Below are positions 23,022-34,948 of a stretch of DNA of 64,000 nucleotides, piece after piece. Both the position numbers and the translations under genes were made by a program. The stretch is taken from NCBI RefSeq assembly GCF_910592395.1, contig NC_088308.1, forward strand, positions 15,703,501-15,767,500. Direction: 5' to 3'. The stretch is from Lineus longissimus. Its lineage: Eukaryota; Nemertea; Pilidiophora; Heteronemertea; Lineidae. Below the pieces are notes generated by a model. That model searched no databases. It was not told the origin of the DNA and saw nothing but the letters and a program-made list of their open reading frames with translations. How positions within the stretch are numbered: position 1 is the first letter of the stretch; every line of letters starts with the position of its first letter.

Positions 23022-24129
23022 GTAATCATTTCGGGTGCTCTTGTGTCGTGTGCACATGTTCTAATTTCCTACCCTATTGTTCACAGATTGTTCAGGGATT
23101 TATGGCCTGTGAAACCTATGTCTTGTACGAATGTAAAATTGAATATCTTATTTTGCGTTTCTTTACAAATGGGTCACATTAAAACGTGACTTTCACACCG
23201 TCACAACGGGACGGCAACTATTTGTCAAAGAATACAAAGCTGGCTCGCAGTTTTGTGAAAATGTTATTGTTATTCATGATATAACAATATCTGTATATAC
23301 ATATTTTACATCGGGTGGGAGAGGACGTTAAAGGCCTATACCCACAAAAGTGATTCGATTAGTTCTTTCCAAGGCAATTGTTATTTTACGCCGAGTTGCC
23401 CACGAACAAAAACCGTACCTTCGTCGGGAAACGCTCTCAATCGCTTATGTTGATATAGACCCTGGAGTGCTATGAACCAACGGTATGACAAACACCATGT
23501 CGCATTCATGTTCCTTTCCATCACATTCTTGAGAGCAGATAAAATCCGTGACAAAAAAAATAGAAATTGATTAAGCCAGTATTTAAAACTAAATTGACGT
23601 AACTTTAGAGACTAATCGATCTGGTAGGTATGAAAGCATGGTCGTCAACAATGGTACTATCCGTCTGGGCCTGACTTGCTTCATTTGCGAAAGGGGTCAA
23701 AACAAACTGCGCCGCCATACCGGTTACGGATACACATAGCTAAATGTAGTCGGCTTGACTAACCGTGCGGTGCGAAAGCTCGCTGATAGGGAGTTTCAGC
23801 AGGGGCGAAACGTAAAATCGATACGGATAAGTCATACGGGACAGATTTTTTTTTGTTGCTGAAACTCGCTAATATCACATCAGGAGCCCAAACGGTTATG
23901 GGAGTTTTTCAATGAAATATGACACAAATATCACGAAGCACCTTGACCCGCCATGTTTTGAGATCGCTAAATCACTGCGGATCTCGATAGTGGTGACGCA
24001 AACGCATGCGAGTCAGGATGATCATTTAGGGGATATGAATGAAAATCATATTGTCCTTTTTAACATAGATTACGTAATACGCATAAAATCTAGTGTTTCA
24101 AGGCTACCTTCGGCAAATTTTGACGAGTA
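23022..24129. other. no gene recognised
   Basis: A 72-residue plus frame (23912-24130) has no domain. Nothing else is supported. Confidence 0.4.
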
Positions 24130-25520
24130 AATCGTTCCGGACAACTCTTCCCTAACTGCCTGGCCGAGTGCACTTACTGTAACTTTCAGGGATGAAAGGC
24201 AATCCTAGTAGGATGAAATTGTGCATGTGAGATTGATTTTTCACTTACGTAACTAATTTGCGTGACAATGAGCGCCATTGTGTTTTTACTTCGTTGGCTC
24301 GCAGCACACTTATTGTTGATACTATCATTATCCAGTTTTCAGGGAAGGTGGATCAGATGATTAACAATAACTTCTATTCCAGGCAAAATCTTGATATTTT
24401 GTCTCCTTTTTGGTTTGAGGTAATTATTGAATGACCAAAAAGTCGTTTTCGGACAACTTTTCTGTGAGTGCCTGGCAGAGGGCACAGCACAAGGAAAATT
24501 TTGATATCCTGTCTAGTTCATAAGATTACAATGTATGAGCTCTTTTGTTTTAGGCCACCGTAAGCGAAAACCACTGCAACTTGCAGAGATATTATAGGTG
24601 ATAGGTTGATGTTGTGCATGTGGGTTTGATATTTTCAGTTAAGCAACTAATTTGTCTGATAATGAGCTCCTTTGAACTTTTACCTCGTTAGCTCGCGGCC
24701 AATTTATTACTAATGCTTTTAGGGCCATTTAGACGGCAGGCGAAAAAATACTTTCGGATCGGATCCGGATGCGATCCAATCGAACCACCTTCAGGTCTCA
24801 AAAATTGCATGCATATACCGGTCTCATCTGGATGCATTTCTGCAGATGTGGAACTCTCCAATACCTGTTGCTTGTGGGGTGTCAAAAATACGTAAGTGCG
24901 CATGCACCCAGGTAAAATGAATCTGGATTCGGTATCCATATGGGTTTAGATGACGGTTTCGATCCAGGTGCATCGAGATTTAAAACTACATGTACCTCGA
25001 TCGATGGTTTTTTTAATCCGGTGTAGAAGTTTAAAATGTCCTAGGATAAAATGTCCGGGAACAAAGGATTCTATTATGCGCTGAGCTATTGACGGTCATT
25101 GCCTCTATAGAACCATATGCCATAATCTGTCAGAATACAATAGGCCCAGACACTTTTTCTAGGGGGGACACTTTTTACTTTTACACCGGATTGGACCACA
25201 TTGATCCAGGTCATTTTGCCTTTAGATGAGAAAAATTTAGACCACATTCGGATTCAATCGGATCGCATGTGGCTTTTCCTGTCGACTTAGAAGCCCTATC
25301 ATCATGCAATTTTCAGGAAAGGTTGAACAGACGACTTACAAAACTTCCATTCCATGCCAAAAAATTATATTTTGCTTCGATCATGTGATAATGAGCTCTA
25401 TTGCTTTCGACAATCATCAAATAAAACGCTTTGATCCGTTACCACATGGCAGAGAGCCTGCCATACTGAGGTTGTGCATGTGGGGTTTGATTTTTTGAGT
25501 TACATCTATGTAACGTATTT
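24130..25520. repeat. degenerate tandem repeats, about three units
   Basis: Related blocks occur at about 24160-24465, 24470-24720 and 25298-25520. They share words such as 'ttgtgcatgtg', 'aatgagct' and 'ttttcagg(g)aaggt'. The last two blocks are split by a hAT-like insertion. Two units carry a TTTTCAG acceptor-like tract followed by a short open stretch (about 24343-24420 and 25317-25380), which might be a decayed duplicated exon, but no function is visible. Confidence 0.45.
24720..25298. mobile_element. hAT-like non-autonomous element
   Basis: About 579 bp. The left end TAGGGCCATTTAGACGGCAG and the reverse complement of the right end (TAGGGCTTCTAAGTCGACAG) agree over most of 20 bases. Inner sequence near both ends contains similar GATCGGAT/ATCCGA words. 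CAGGG/TAGGG ends with '-TAGACGGCAGG' are common in hAT-type elements. No clear 8-bp duplication survives. It interrupts the degenerate tandem repeats. Confidence 0.5.
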
Positions 25521-28500
25521 CCATAATGAACACTGCGGGGAAGCCTCCGATATTGCCCTGCACACAACGGACACATCTAGTTATTGGCTTGAGATTCTAG
25601 TACATCGTTGTGATTGCTGTCTGCTGCTGTCATTTGATTAGTCCACCACGAAGCCAACACCAAATATGTGGACCTCCTTAGAGTTCATTAACTTTCGCTG
25701 AAATCATGCATAAGAAAGCAACGAAAATGGCTCCAACACTCCCGATATTGACCGAACAACATCCCAGCCCCATTAGCATTGAGAACTGGTCACAAAAATA
25801 CTTGAATTTGTGTGCCACCAAATGACGTCACTTGAGCAAATGCCAACAGCAGTGGACTTTCCCTCTTTCCTTTCTGCATGTATCAAGAGATAAATAACAC
25901 AGTACCCAATGTGAACTGTGTACTCTCTTTATTATCACATACTTTGTACACATATACAATACATTTGGCAATGTTCGTCCTCAACATTAATACTCGTATT
26001 TACAGATATTTTATTTTACATCAATAACATAGATCACATGTGCATGTTCATCTTAGACTACTCACAACACCTCATGCTGCTACTTTCAATATTTACATCC
26101 ATCATGGCTGTGGCATGCTTCTTCATTAGATTTGCCATCAACATGCATACATATATTTCAAATCAAACCCGTTCTTTTTAAAACCACAGGTAAGTCAATT
26201 CCCCTGGTTACTTTGAAATGGCCTCACCATACATCTCAAAAGTGATGTACAGTTTGGTGGACAGTGCTAACACAGCAATTGTTAGCCTTGTAGGCATGTG
26301 TGAAGACAAATTTACAAGGTGCCATTCAAAATTAACACAATATTAAGCTGTAAAGCCTTTCATAAAATCTTTTGGCAACCGATCTAAAAGACTAGTAAAT
26401 AATGAAAAAGAAAGGAATGTGCTCATGACATACAAGTAGTTACTTTAAATAGCATGCAAACAAGCAATTTTTTTTGCTGCAAACTGGGGCAATTATCAAT
26501 GCAATAAGCAATAAAAAATTTGCTTATTTGCAGCCCAAACCAGTAATTCCTGGGTTAGATAGTGATCGCAGGACATGAAATCACCAATTCTTTTTGAGGT
26601 ACCTGCAATGATCAACAAGAGATTTTTTGTTGCACGCAATATCAATTGCTCTCCTGCAGGGCACTATAGAGATGAGGAATGAATGTTCAGACGAGAGATG
26701 CACACCACTGAGAGCAATGGTTGATTATGTAATAGCCATTCATGATCTACCCTCTCTAATGATTATGAGACTACATGTACTTTGTAGTATATTGACTCTT
26801 TTGTGCAGATTTATATCAATAATAAAGTTTTCTGACTGCAAAAGTAAAGGTTGTGACTTATAGTTTAATCTCCTTCATCTGAATGTTTTTGTATCTTGAA
26901 TGCCCAAAATCAAACATATATAAAGTATTTCATAAATAATATGCAAATGACTAGATCATAATTTCAAAAGAGAAAAGTATACAAAATGCTTCTCTAATAG
27001 AAAACTGCATGTTATTGTCATATTTGGAAGTTGCAAGTTTTCTTACTCAGCATCATATTGCATCTTTTGCAAATGGTAGTGTGCTGGAACAAAGAATTAA
27101 GACCAGGAAACTACTGTTGATGACAAAAAACCACTTCAATATTTTTGTATTATTCTCTCTATCAAATTTTGGGTACTTAAGCATTGTCTCTTCTAATTGT
27201 AGGCCTATTCCACCTTTCTACTTTAGAAAACCTTCTTAACACAATAAGATAACCAAATAATTGTAACTCATTTAATGCAACAAAGCAGTTACGTGTGCAG
27301 TCGAAACTGACAGTAAATGAATTAGGATACTAAAGGTTATATTAATAACTAGTTAGTATATCCGAGTTTCATTACAGCCAATAAATATCAAACAAGTTGT
27401 GGTTGATCTGGGATTGCAAGTCTGTGTTTTACATGAGCAGACTGTAGTTGTTATGACAAGGTTTGACTTCACATTAATGGTTACAATTAAATTAACACGG
27501 TCAACTTATACATTTCAAAACTATAATCAACTATAATCAACCCGTATATGACTCTGGACTCTGAAAGAGAAATGACCACGAGGTGTTTTTCAACAGATTT
27601 TCCTTGCAAGATTAACATACAAAATTTGGGGTTTAGTTAACTGCCACTACCACATGTATGCATATAGGTTGATGAAGAAAGTTATGCCAGGAGAGTGTAG
27701 GGAATTCAGATGAGCGAATGTGTTGAAATGAAGGAAGAAGTTACCTCCACGGTAGGCCCTACTTCACCAGAGGAACAGCCAGGGAGGAAAATGCAGTCAC
27801 CGGGTTTTTGAAGGGAACAATCTATACCCAGGGGCTAGTTAGGCTTTTCCAGACCATCTCCACCCTAAAATACTTAGAAGGTTTCTTCACTAAATTTCAC
27901 CAGATTTCACACTTCATCAAGTTTCACCTTACCAAAATGTGCACCTCCAGGTTCCTACCAGCCAATGCCCCTACAATACCGATGGTCTATCGATGCATTT
28001 CGGTCACTTAAACCTAAATCTAAACAGCAGGACAGGATGCTGACAAATGCACTATCCTACCCAAACTCCTTGGACACACAAACAGATAGGGAAGTGACAA
28101 AATCTGTCAAGATTACTTATCATAATCTTATCAAATAATCAACTGATATTAATCATTGAGACACAATTGCAGCTGAACTGTGGTGCTTTGTTGACCTTCC
28201 ATATTGCTACTGACAGGTACTTCCAATGGGGCTTTGTTTGTGCATTACATATCAAACTTTTTTCTTTGGCAAAAACCCTAGATTTAAGTTATGCAAATTG
28301 AATACAAAATATACAACTGATAAGCTGCAGATTTATATATCCTGGAAATCTAATTCTCTAATTCCCCCAACCACGCCCAAGTTTCTATCGGTTACCTGAC
28401 CTAATGCAAATGCAACATTACAGCAGATGGGTCGTAGGTGTTAGCTTAACTCATGCCACTATCAAAGCCGATAACATGACATGTATAAATGGCACAAACA

Positions 28501-28533
28501 TGTTCCAAACTCCTCACACTAATATCATGATTA
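25521..28533. other. AT-rich stretch, no gene recognised
   Basis: A possible minus-strand polyadenylation signal (AATAAA, plus-strand TTTATT at about 25926-25931) near an AT-rich tract suggests a 3' UTR, but I found no coding exon to attach. A plus-strand 33-codon frame at 27711-27812 follows an acceptor-like 'ggaattcag' and reads plausibly, though it is too short to call. Confidence 0.35.
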
Positions 28534-29271
28534 TAATGAAATGGCTGAAGCAAATGCGCTCTCCTCCCCCACAGACAGGTTATTGTTTTCTTTACTTTTG
28601 CCACCTGGTGGCCAAACCAGGAACCAAATTGAACCAAAATTTAGCCTACAAGGTTTCACAACATATGGCTGCATATGTGCTAAGTCCCTAGTCAATAGCT
28701 CCAGTAGTTACGAATTATGCCACCATTGGTCTATCAACGCTATTTGACTTCTGTGACCTCGAAAAATAGGTAAAATCAAAAACCTGTGTGATATGTCATC
28801 TATTTTCATTACATGTACATATGATAAAATGATGGTGATGATAGAATCCTCACCTAAGGAGATACAGTAATTTTTTTCTTTTCGGTTTTAGCCACCTGGT
28901 GGCAAAATCAGGAATCAAACCAAGCAAAATTTGGTCTCCATGGTGTCAGTTTACAGGGGAACATATGTACAGTAGAACCTCCCTTAGCGGACACCTCTCT
29001 CCTAAGGACAACCTCTCTATTAAGGACACTAGTTTTGGTCCCAAATTGGTTGTTTCCATTCAATTTGACCTCTCTAATCAGGACGCCTATCTATTAAGGA
29101 CAGCACTTGTCAGTCCCGAAGGTGTCCTTAATAGAGAGGTTCAACTGTACTAAGTTTCAAGTTGATAGCTACAGCAGTTACAAAACATGCAATGCTAACG
29201 GATGATGTCAACAACGGTTTACGGACGCTGTGCATATAAACAACTTACATCTTTGGAGGGGAGCTAAAACA
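28534..29271 (+). mobile_element. HINE-like element, diverged subfamily, split by a MITE
   Basis: The 5' end is recognisable as 'ataatgaaatggc' with arm CTCTCCTCC, and the 3' end as GGAGGGGAGCTAAAA. The core motif is present in decayed form at about 28745. A 178-bp TA-flanked MITE at 28970-29147 interrupts it. The CCTCC/GGAGG arms match each other but differ from neighbouring subfamilies. Confidence 0.6.
28970..29147. mobile_element. Tc1/mariner-pogo type MITE nested in a HINE-like element
   Basis: A 178-bp element with TA at 28968-28969 and 29148-29149. The ends are CAGTAGAACCTCCCTTAGCG and the reverse complement of CTCTCTATTAAGGACACC placed with CAGTTGAACCTCT. Removing it restores the host as 'catatg-tactaagtttcaag', matching uninterrupted copies ('catgtgtaccaagtttcaa'). 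The ends resemble those of pogo/Tigger-type elements. Confidence 0.8.
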
Positions 29272-29960
29272 TGCTCTTTTTTGACTAGATGTAATCTAAC
29301 TCTGAATTAAGCTAGATATTCAAATATGTATAGTTATAAATCCAAACATATCTTTAGTTAAATACTCTATTACGCATGTAATTTTTATCTCCTAATTTGC
29401 ATATTTTGCAGTAGACTTTTATTACCATAAGAAAAAAAAGCTGATTTACTTTTACATGTATATTCAAAGATGAAAGAGAAATTGGGGATGTAGTATTTAT
29501 CATTTTTAAGAAGGAAAAGATCAGAATTCACAATCAGTTTAAAGCCACATCAGCGAGTAAACTGCCAAAGTTACACTCTAGTTAAAAACGCCATTGGAAT
29601 GTTTCATAAAGTAGTGTTAGTAGCGTAGGAAAGGATTTCAAGTTTGGTGCATCTATACAGGGGGTTAAAACTCACAAAATTGTAACCTTTGCTCCGGAGA
29701 GGAGTTACTTCTATTATTAAAAGATTATCAAAATATTTCAAGTTCATGCAACATCAACAATGACCTATCAAGGGATAACATTCCATATTTTTGATCTGCT
29801 CATTTCATATAATAGAAACACCAGAATTGCGTGAATTTTAACCCTTGAAATTCAAGATGGTACCATTGTCACCAAAAGTGACCAAATCAAAACTGTTAAC
29901 CACACTGACTAAATAGGCATGAGATCAAAACTGTCGTGACCGATGCTGTAATAGCTATTT
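29272..29960. other. no gene recognised
   Basis: AT-rich; nothing supportable. Confidence 0.4.
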
Positions 29961-31027
29961 AAATGAAATGGCCAGGGCCATTGTGCTCACCTCATGTGGA
30001 GGAAAGATGGATAAAGAGCATGGTCTTGTGTCATGTAGTGTTAGGTTTGATGTAGGTCCAAGCAATTACAATTTCCCCAAAATGGCCAATTTACAGTACA
30101 TTCGACCTCTGTGACCTTGAAAAGTAGGTCAAATCAAAGAAGACCCGGGTGACACATTGAATGGTTGTTAGAATTAGATGTACCTATGATATAAAATTGG
30201 TGCCAATCGGGCAAGTCATTACTAGGAATAATGGCATTTTGAAGAATTTAGGATTTGGCCCCCTCCCTGGAGGCCAAACGGCAAATCAGATCGCACCAAA
30301 CTTCGGTACCTGAGATCACCTGACCAAGGGGTACATGTGTACTTAATTTGTGATCAATAGTCATTGCAGTTAAGAAACGTGCCATTGTTACGGCCTGACG
30401 GCGAATTTACGCCATTTGACCTCTGTGACCTTGACAAGAAGGTCAAATTAAAAACCTGTGTGACATATACTGTATGGTGGTTAGATGTACCCATGATATC
30501 AAATTGGTGGCAATCGGGCAAGAAGTTAAGGAATAATCACATTTTTAAGGTTTTTGGATTTTGCCCCCTGGTGGTCAAGTGGTGAATCATATTGGACCAA
30601 ACTTCGGTCCCTGAGATCAGCTGACTAAGGGGTAAATGTGTACCAAATTTGGTATCAATAGTCATTGCAGTTTAGAAACGTGCCATCGTTACATCCTAAC
30701 GGCCAATTTACACCATTTGACCTCTGTGACCTTGAAAAGGAGGTCAAATCAAAAACCCGGAGGATATATGATGCACCTTTGCTAGAAGTACCTACCATAT
30801 TTTTTTCAAAATTTCCCGACTACTATTGAGGGAGATATTGCATATTTTCACTTTTAACGTTTGGCCCCCTGGTGGCCAAACCATGAAACGAATCGGACCG
30901 AAACTTGGTCTCCCAGGTGTCATTACATAAGGGTACATGTGTACCAAGTTTCAACTCAATAGCTCTAACAGTTACGAAACGTGCCCTGCTAACGGACGAC
31001 GGACGACGACGACGACGACGACGACGC

Positions 31028-31084
<57 letters not shown>

Positions 31085-31146
31085 AGACGGACGACGGACG
31101 CCACGGTATGGGATAAGCTCACCTCTGCTAAGAGGTGAGCTAAAAA
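29961..31146 (+). mobile_element. HINE-like element, family B, full length
   Basis: It begins 'aaatgaaatggcc' with arm GCTCACCTC and ends with a perfect 11-bp hairpin, AGCTCACCTCT-gcta-AGAGGTGAGCT (about 31116-31141), then AAAAA. The core GTGACCTTGA recurs at 30111, 30425 and 30726 (about 301-314 bp apart). The linker is a long (GAC)n microsatellite at about 30996-31095, which creates spurious long Arg, Ser and Asp frames on both strands. A nearly identical copy lies at 56937-58061. Confidence 0.8.
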
Positions 31147-31541
31147 CACCATCCGTCCAACAAGCCGACCCAGAAAAGATTGAATACATTTGAATTGAAC
31201 AATTACCAAAACACCACTCTTGTATTATCATTATCATTATATATTTATTTAAGTGTCATCCGCTGTTGGTGCTGTTGAGACGAGTTATTAGGGTGCATTA
31301 CTTATCTTAAGCGATGATACACAAAATTTAGTCACCACCCAAGCTAACTCGTGATTGCTCAGCGGCACCGCCAGTTGTTCAGGCGCGCCCCTGCCAGCAA
31401 ACCCCGGAACTGCAACAGCGCCATCAATTACATTTGTTCTATAAATGACCCTGGCTATATCTGCCTGGCAGAACTGAGTGATATTTTGTGGGTTATTCGA
31501 AATTAAATGCATGTAATCTTTTTCTGTATCACCTGGTCCTA
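31147..31541. other. no gene recognised
   Basis: A possible minus-strand polyadenylation signal (plus-strand TTTATT at about 31243-31248) lies roughly 0.9 kb downstream of the terminal exon ending at 32132 and could serve it. The minus open frame 31288-31563 runs into the adjacent MITE and has no domain. Confidence 0.35.
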
Positions 31542-31740
31542 CAGTCCAAATCACAATTGTCATCCATAAATTTGTGTCATTGGCACGTCATTGACGTGCT
31601 ACCAAGCGCGTAGGTCATGCGTAATATACACAAAACATGGAGAAATAAGCATGTCACAGGTGTTCATTGACGTGAAACTCGCATGCACGTTGCGCGTCAA
31701 TGACGCAAAGCAGGATGGATGTCATTTGTGATTTGAACTG
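31542..31740. mobile_element. TA-flanked MITE, same family as 7927-8043
   Basis: A 199-bp element with TA on each side (31540-31541 and 31741-31742). The ends are CAGTCCAAATCACAATTGTC and the reverse complement of GACATTTGTGATTTG-type sequence ending in CTG. It is longer than the copy at 7927 because of extra interior sequence with several 'attgacgtg' words. Confidence 0.75.
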
Positions 31741-32131
31741 TAAATGTAGGTCTGATCAACACAAATGCTAATAAGAAGAATTCCCTCACACAACTGGCCA
31801 GTCATGAAGTGCATACTAGAAACGAGATTTGCCGAAAACTGGAGACACAAAAAGAAATTTCCAGAGATCAAAGGCTCGATCTGAAAACACGTATCGTGAT
31901 AAGTCCAAATTAGAAATTGCTACACAGCTCATCAAGCAGCGACTTAAGTGCTCAGAGGAGCTATCCTGCAAAAACTGAAGTTTTATATAAACCATAACAA
32001 TAAATATATTGCAGGAAAATGTTCAATGGGTTGGGGGTCAAAACTTGTTGTCTTTTTTGATGGAGAAATCCTTCATAAATGGCCAGCAAGATGAAACTTT
32101 ACCAGGAACCTACAATCTATCCAAGCACCAA

Positions 32132-32264
32132 TCATATATCCCAGCTAAAAAGGTGATGTTTGACAAGCATATCCCGCACACCTTCTTTAAGGGGTAAGGC
32201 CGATTCTTTCTTGAGGGGAAGCTCCCAGTCCTGGGACAAACTGAATGAAAACTGGCAAAGTAAC
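32132..32264 (-). CDS. terminal exon, paralogue of 37460-37595 (RUN-like)
   Basis: The exon follows a clear acceptor (TTTTTGTTGCAG) and begins with one base completing a codon, then 43 codons to TGA at 32132-32134. The peptide includes [16 protein letters not shown] and ends [13 protein letters not shown]. It matches the exon at 37460-37595 throughout ([16 protein letters not shown] ... [13 protein letters not shown]) with the same phase and similar length, so selection on the protein is likely in both. No separate upstream partner exon was found between 32265 and 37459, so it could be an alternative last exon for the exon at 39111-39233 or the end of a neighbouring duplicate gene. The RUN-domain label comes from the upstream partner exon and is tentative. 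Confidence 0.55.
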
Positions 32265-34810
32265 CTGCAACAAAAACAGGGTTAGTGGCAGGTTAGATGG
32301 TTAATCAGAACTCTTGAATCTAAAGGATGCCTTACGGCACCTAATGTTAGAGAAGGACGTCTGTACACCTTGGCCATCCTGACATTCACCTCTCAGCACA
32401 CCAGGACTGAACTGGGGGACACTAGAGATACCCTGGAGAATCAGTTCCACAATGGACCAAAAATCTCTTACACCCTTTGTATTCAAGGCAGGCCTTCAAA
32501 CTTACCAAGAAACCTGCCATTGAGCGTACTTGTCAGGGGCCTGGGAAAACAGCCAAAAAGTGTGTTTATTGGTGAGTTTACAAAGATAAACTGTGTGTCA
32601 ACCTGGTAACTTGGACAAAATGACATTAAACGTTCCATTTGCACAAAGTACCGACTGAGGTAAATATTATCGACTATGTAACTCTAGTCTGTGAACCAAA
32701 TCAGTTTATGCATACACTCAAACTTGTTTGCTGTCTACGGTGCAAATGGGTGGTGGAATATATTTTTGTAAAAATAATTCAAAAGTTTTTCCAAAAATAG
32801 CTATTGCTGACATGTAACTGGCTTTGCTAGAACAGGTACACAAAAAGCAACCTCCTATTCCAACATTTTTGGTATTTAAAAAATATATCATGAGGTGTGT
32901 CTCTGTGATGATTCTACATTAGGTTATTCTGGATTAGCAAGCGAAAGGTATAAGCAGTAGGGAAACCAGCCCAAACACACAAATAAAGGATAAACCAATG
33001 ACCCACAAACATAGCAAAGGTACTCTGATGTACATGTAAGTATTGTAAGGTTGAAAAACATTCGCCATCATCATTTTATCATGTGCCAAAACATCAAGAA
33101 GGTTTTGTGAAAAAACCCTCTCAAAGTCAAATGTATAACAAATTGTTGCAGACAATCATACCAAATTCTAGATTATTCGATGATGTTTGGTTGAACACCA
33201 GAAGGACTGATTTCAGACTTAGCAACACAACTTTTAGACTGTTTCTGTTTGTTGTCAAGCGTGCCACCCAGCCTTTGAATCTTCTTCAAGATCAAATGGT
33301 TGGATCTCATGCGTGGCCTCAGTGATATGGTGGAGCATTTCTAGATAAACTAGAAAAATACATACTAGTAGTACAGAATTAAATTTGCTCTATCATAAGG
33401 ACTTGTTTCCCCGTCAGTTTGTTTTGCAATCAGTTTGTCAGAAACCGTTTTCACAAACAGCTTCTGACTTCAATAGACCTGGCTGTGAGAGGTGATATGC
33501 ACCAACATATTGGACTAATATAATTGCAATGCCACTGGAGTGACCTTTGTTTTCAGCCTACCTACAAATGGCACATAAACCTAGAATGCCAAGGAGAAAG
33601 AGTGACTTTTATTAGACCTTTACATAATTGCGGATTCTTCAGAAATACATTATACTGTAGGATGAATACCACGTGAGATGATATAGCATTGTCATCATTA
33701 CAGATACAAGTAAGTGACATTGTCCATTTTAACCACTTTACTATGGGGCTCCCAAGTGTTACTCCGGCTTTATACGGCACTACTTCACGTGTTGTAATGC
33801 ATTGCATGATGTCATGAGACAGGTACTTCAGTCCATTGAAGGGAACATGATAACGCACCAGATCGTAAAATTGGGCCCATCGTAGAGAAGTGGTTAGTAT
33901 GTAATCAGTAATTATGAAAAAATGAGCCGGATGAAAAATAACAGCTGGAGATTTAACAAACAAAGAAGTAACAATATACTAATAATGACCAACAGACAAC
34001 ATTTTCGTGATCAACATAATTATTAGAAAGGTAACAGTATTGCACATAAAAAGAAGCAAAACACAAAACACATTCGATCTGTGACTGAAAGCATCAGAAC
34101 AACTATGACAACCTGTATCTGATAAATATTGCAAGACAAAAGAAAATCTCAACTTAAAAGTTGTGCAACAAATATAACCATACAAAATACATCAAAGCAT
34201 CAAATTATATCACAATATAATTCAAACTCTACATACAACAAAGCCAAATATGGGTGAATGCAGGTGGAAGAAGGCCCACCCAGTTTTTTCATCATTTAAC
34301 TTTATAGAAGAATGTGACCAAATTCGCTGGATCTGCCTCAGAAGAGCAGATTTTCAGATAAAAGTAAAGTGGTCACATCAATATCAATTAATTCCTTCAA
34401 AAATGCATTCTGCTTTTTGAGGTCATTTACCTATGAGCTGTTCCCCTGCTTCCATACTAAACCTGTAGTACTCTATGTTACCCGTAAAAATCACCCCCCC
34501 CCCCCACACCTCAGCGATAAGGGGGTCTAAAATGCCTGAAGTGCTATATAACGTCGCATTCCAGCAATCAACATTCTGATGAGTCTGATCTAATAACACT
34601 ATCATTTCTCTGGACTAATTATAGAGCTACCGCACAGTTAATTGTGAAATTCTTTGCACCAATTTATTCTAAAAAACGTGATCATGTAACTTCTTTTGTT
34701 TTTCAAGAAAAATACATTATGCAATTTTTACTTTTGTGATTCTAGATCAGTAATGAAATGTCTCAAAATTAAAATAAAACCCACAAAATTTGGTACTCTA
34801 CAGTATTTGG
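32265..34810. other. no gene firmly recognised
   Basis: A segment at about 32420-32560 resembles 45125-45260 in the same orientation, sharing words such as 'gagaatcagttcc' and 'gcaggcctt', and including a donor-like ACTTAC on the minus strand. Its coding status is unclear. A strong plus-strand acceptor (CCTTTGTTTTCAG, ending about 33557) precedes a 19-codon frame that stops at about 33618. A C-run lies at 34494-34505. None is sufficient for a gene call. Confidence 0.35.
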
Positions 34811-34924
34811 CTAAAGTGGGCCATTCCTCATAGATTCATCGACTCTTGAAAGCGGTGGCGGTGAATCAAAATCAAAGACAGGTTTACCTCTGCCAGACAT
34901 AATGTAGCCATCAGACAGAGGAAT
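34811..34924 (-). CDS. terminal-exon-like ORF of an unrecognised protein
   Basis: After an acceptor-like TTTTACTATTAG, a phase-0 frame of 37 codons runs to TAG at 34811-34813. The peptide is rich in polar and Pro residues (GYIMSGRGKPVFDFDSPPPL, then LSRVDES). It looks coding by composition, but I know no match. It lies on the same strand as and between the two RUN-like terminal exons, so it may be another last exon of that locus. An internal AG|GTAAAC could also serve as a donor. Confidence 0.38.
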   Translation of the reverse strand: MPLSDGYIMSGRGKPVFDFDSPPPLSRVDESMRNGPL

Positions 34925-34948
34925 CTAATAGTAAAATACCCCATTCCC

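Noticed and set aside
30823-31237. Long frames with poly-Arg, poly-Ser or poly-Asp
   Set aside because: They are translations of the GAC microsatellite in the linker of a HINE-like element.
32301-32486. Minus frame with a RUN-like word (DFWSIVELI)
   Set aside because: It lies immediately before the terminal exon at 32264, leaving no room for the middle of a RUN domain, and the duplicated segment near 45.2 kb has stops in this frame.
33562-33963. 133-codon minus-strand frame
   Set aside because: No recognisable motif, and a strong plus-strand acceptor overlaps its end; coding status cannot be supported.
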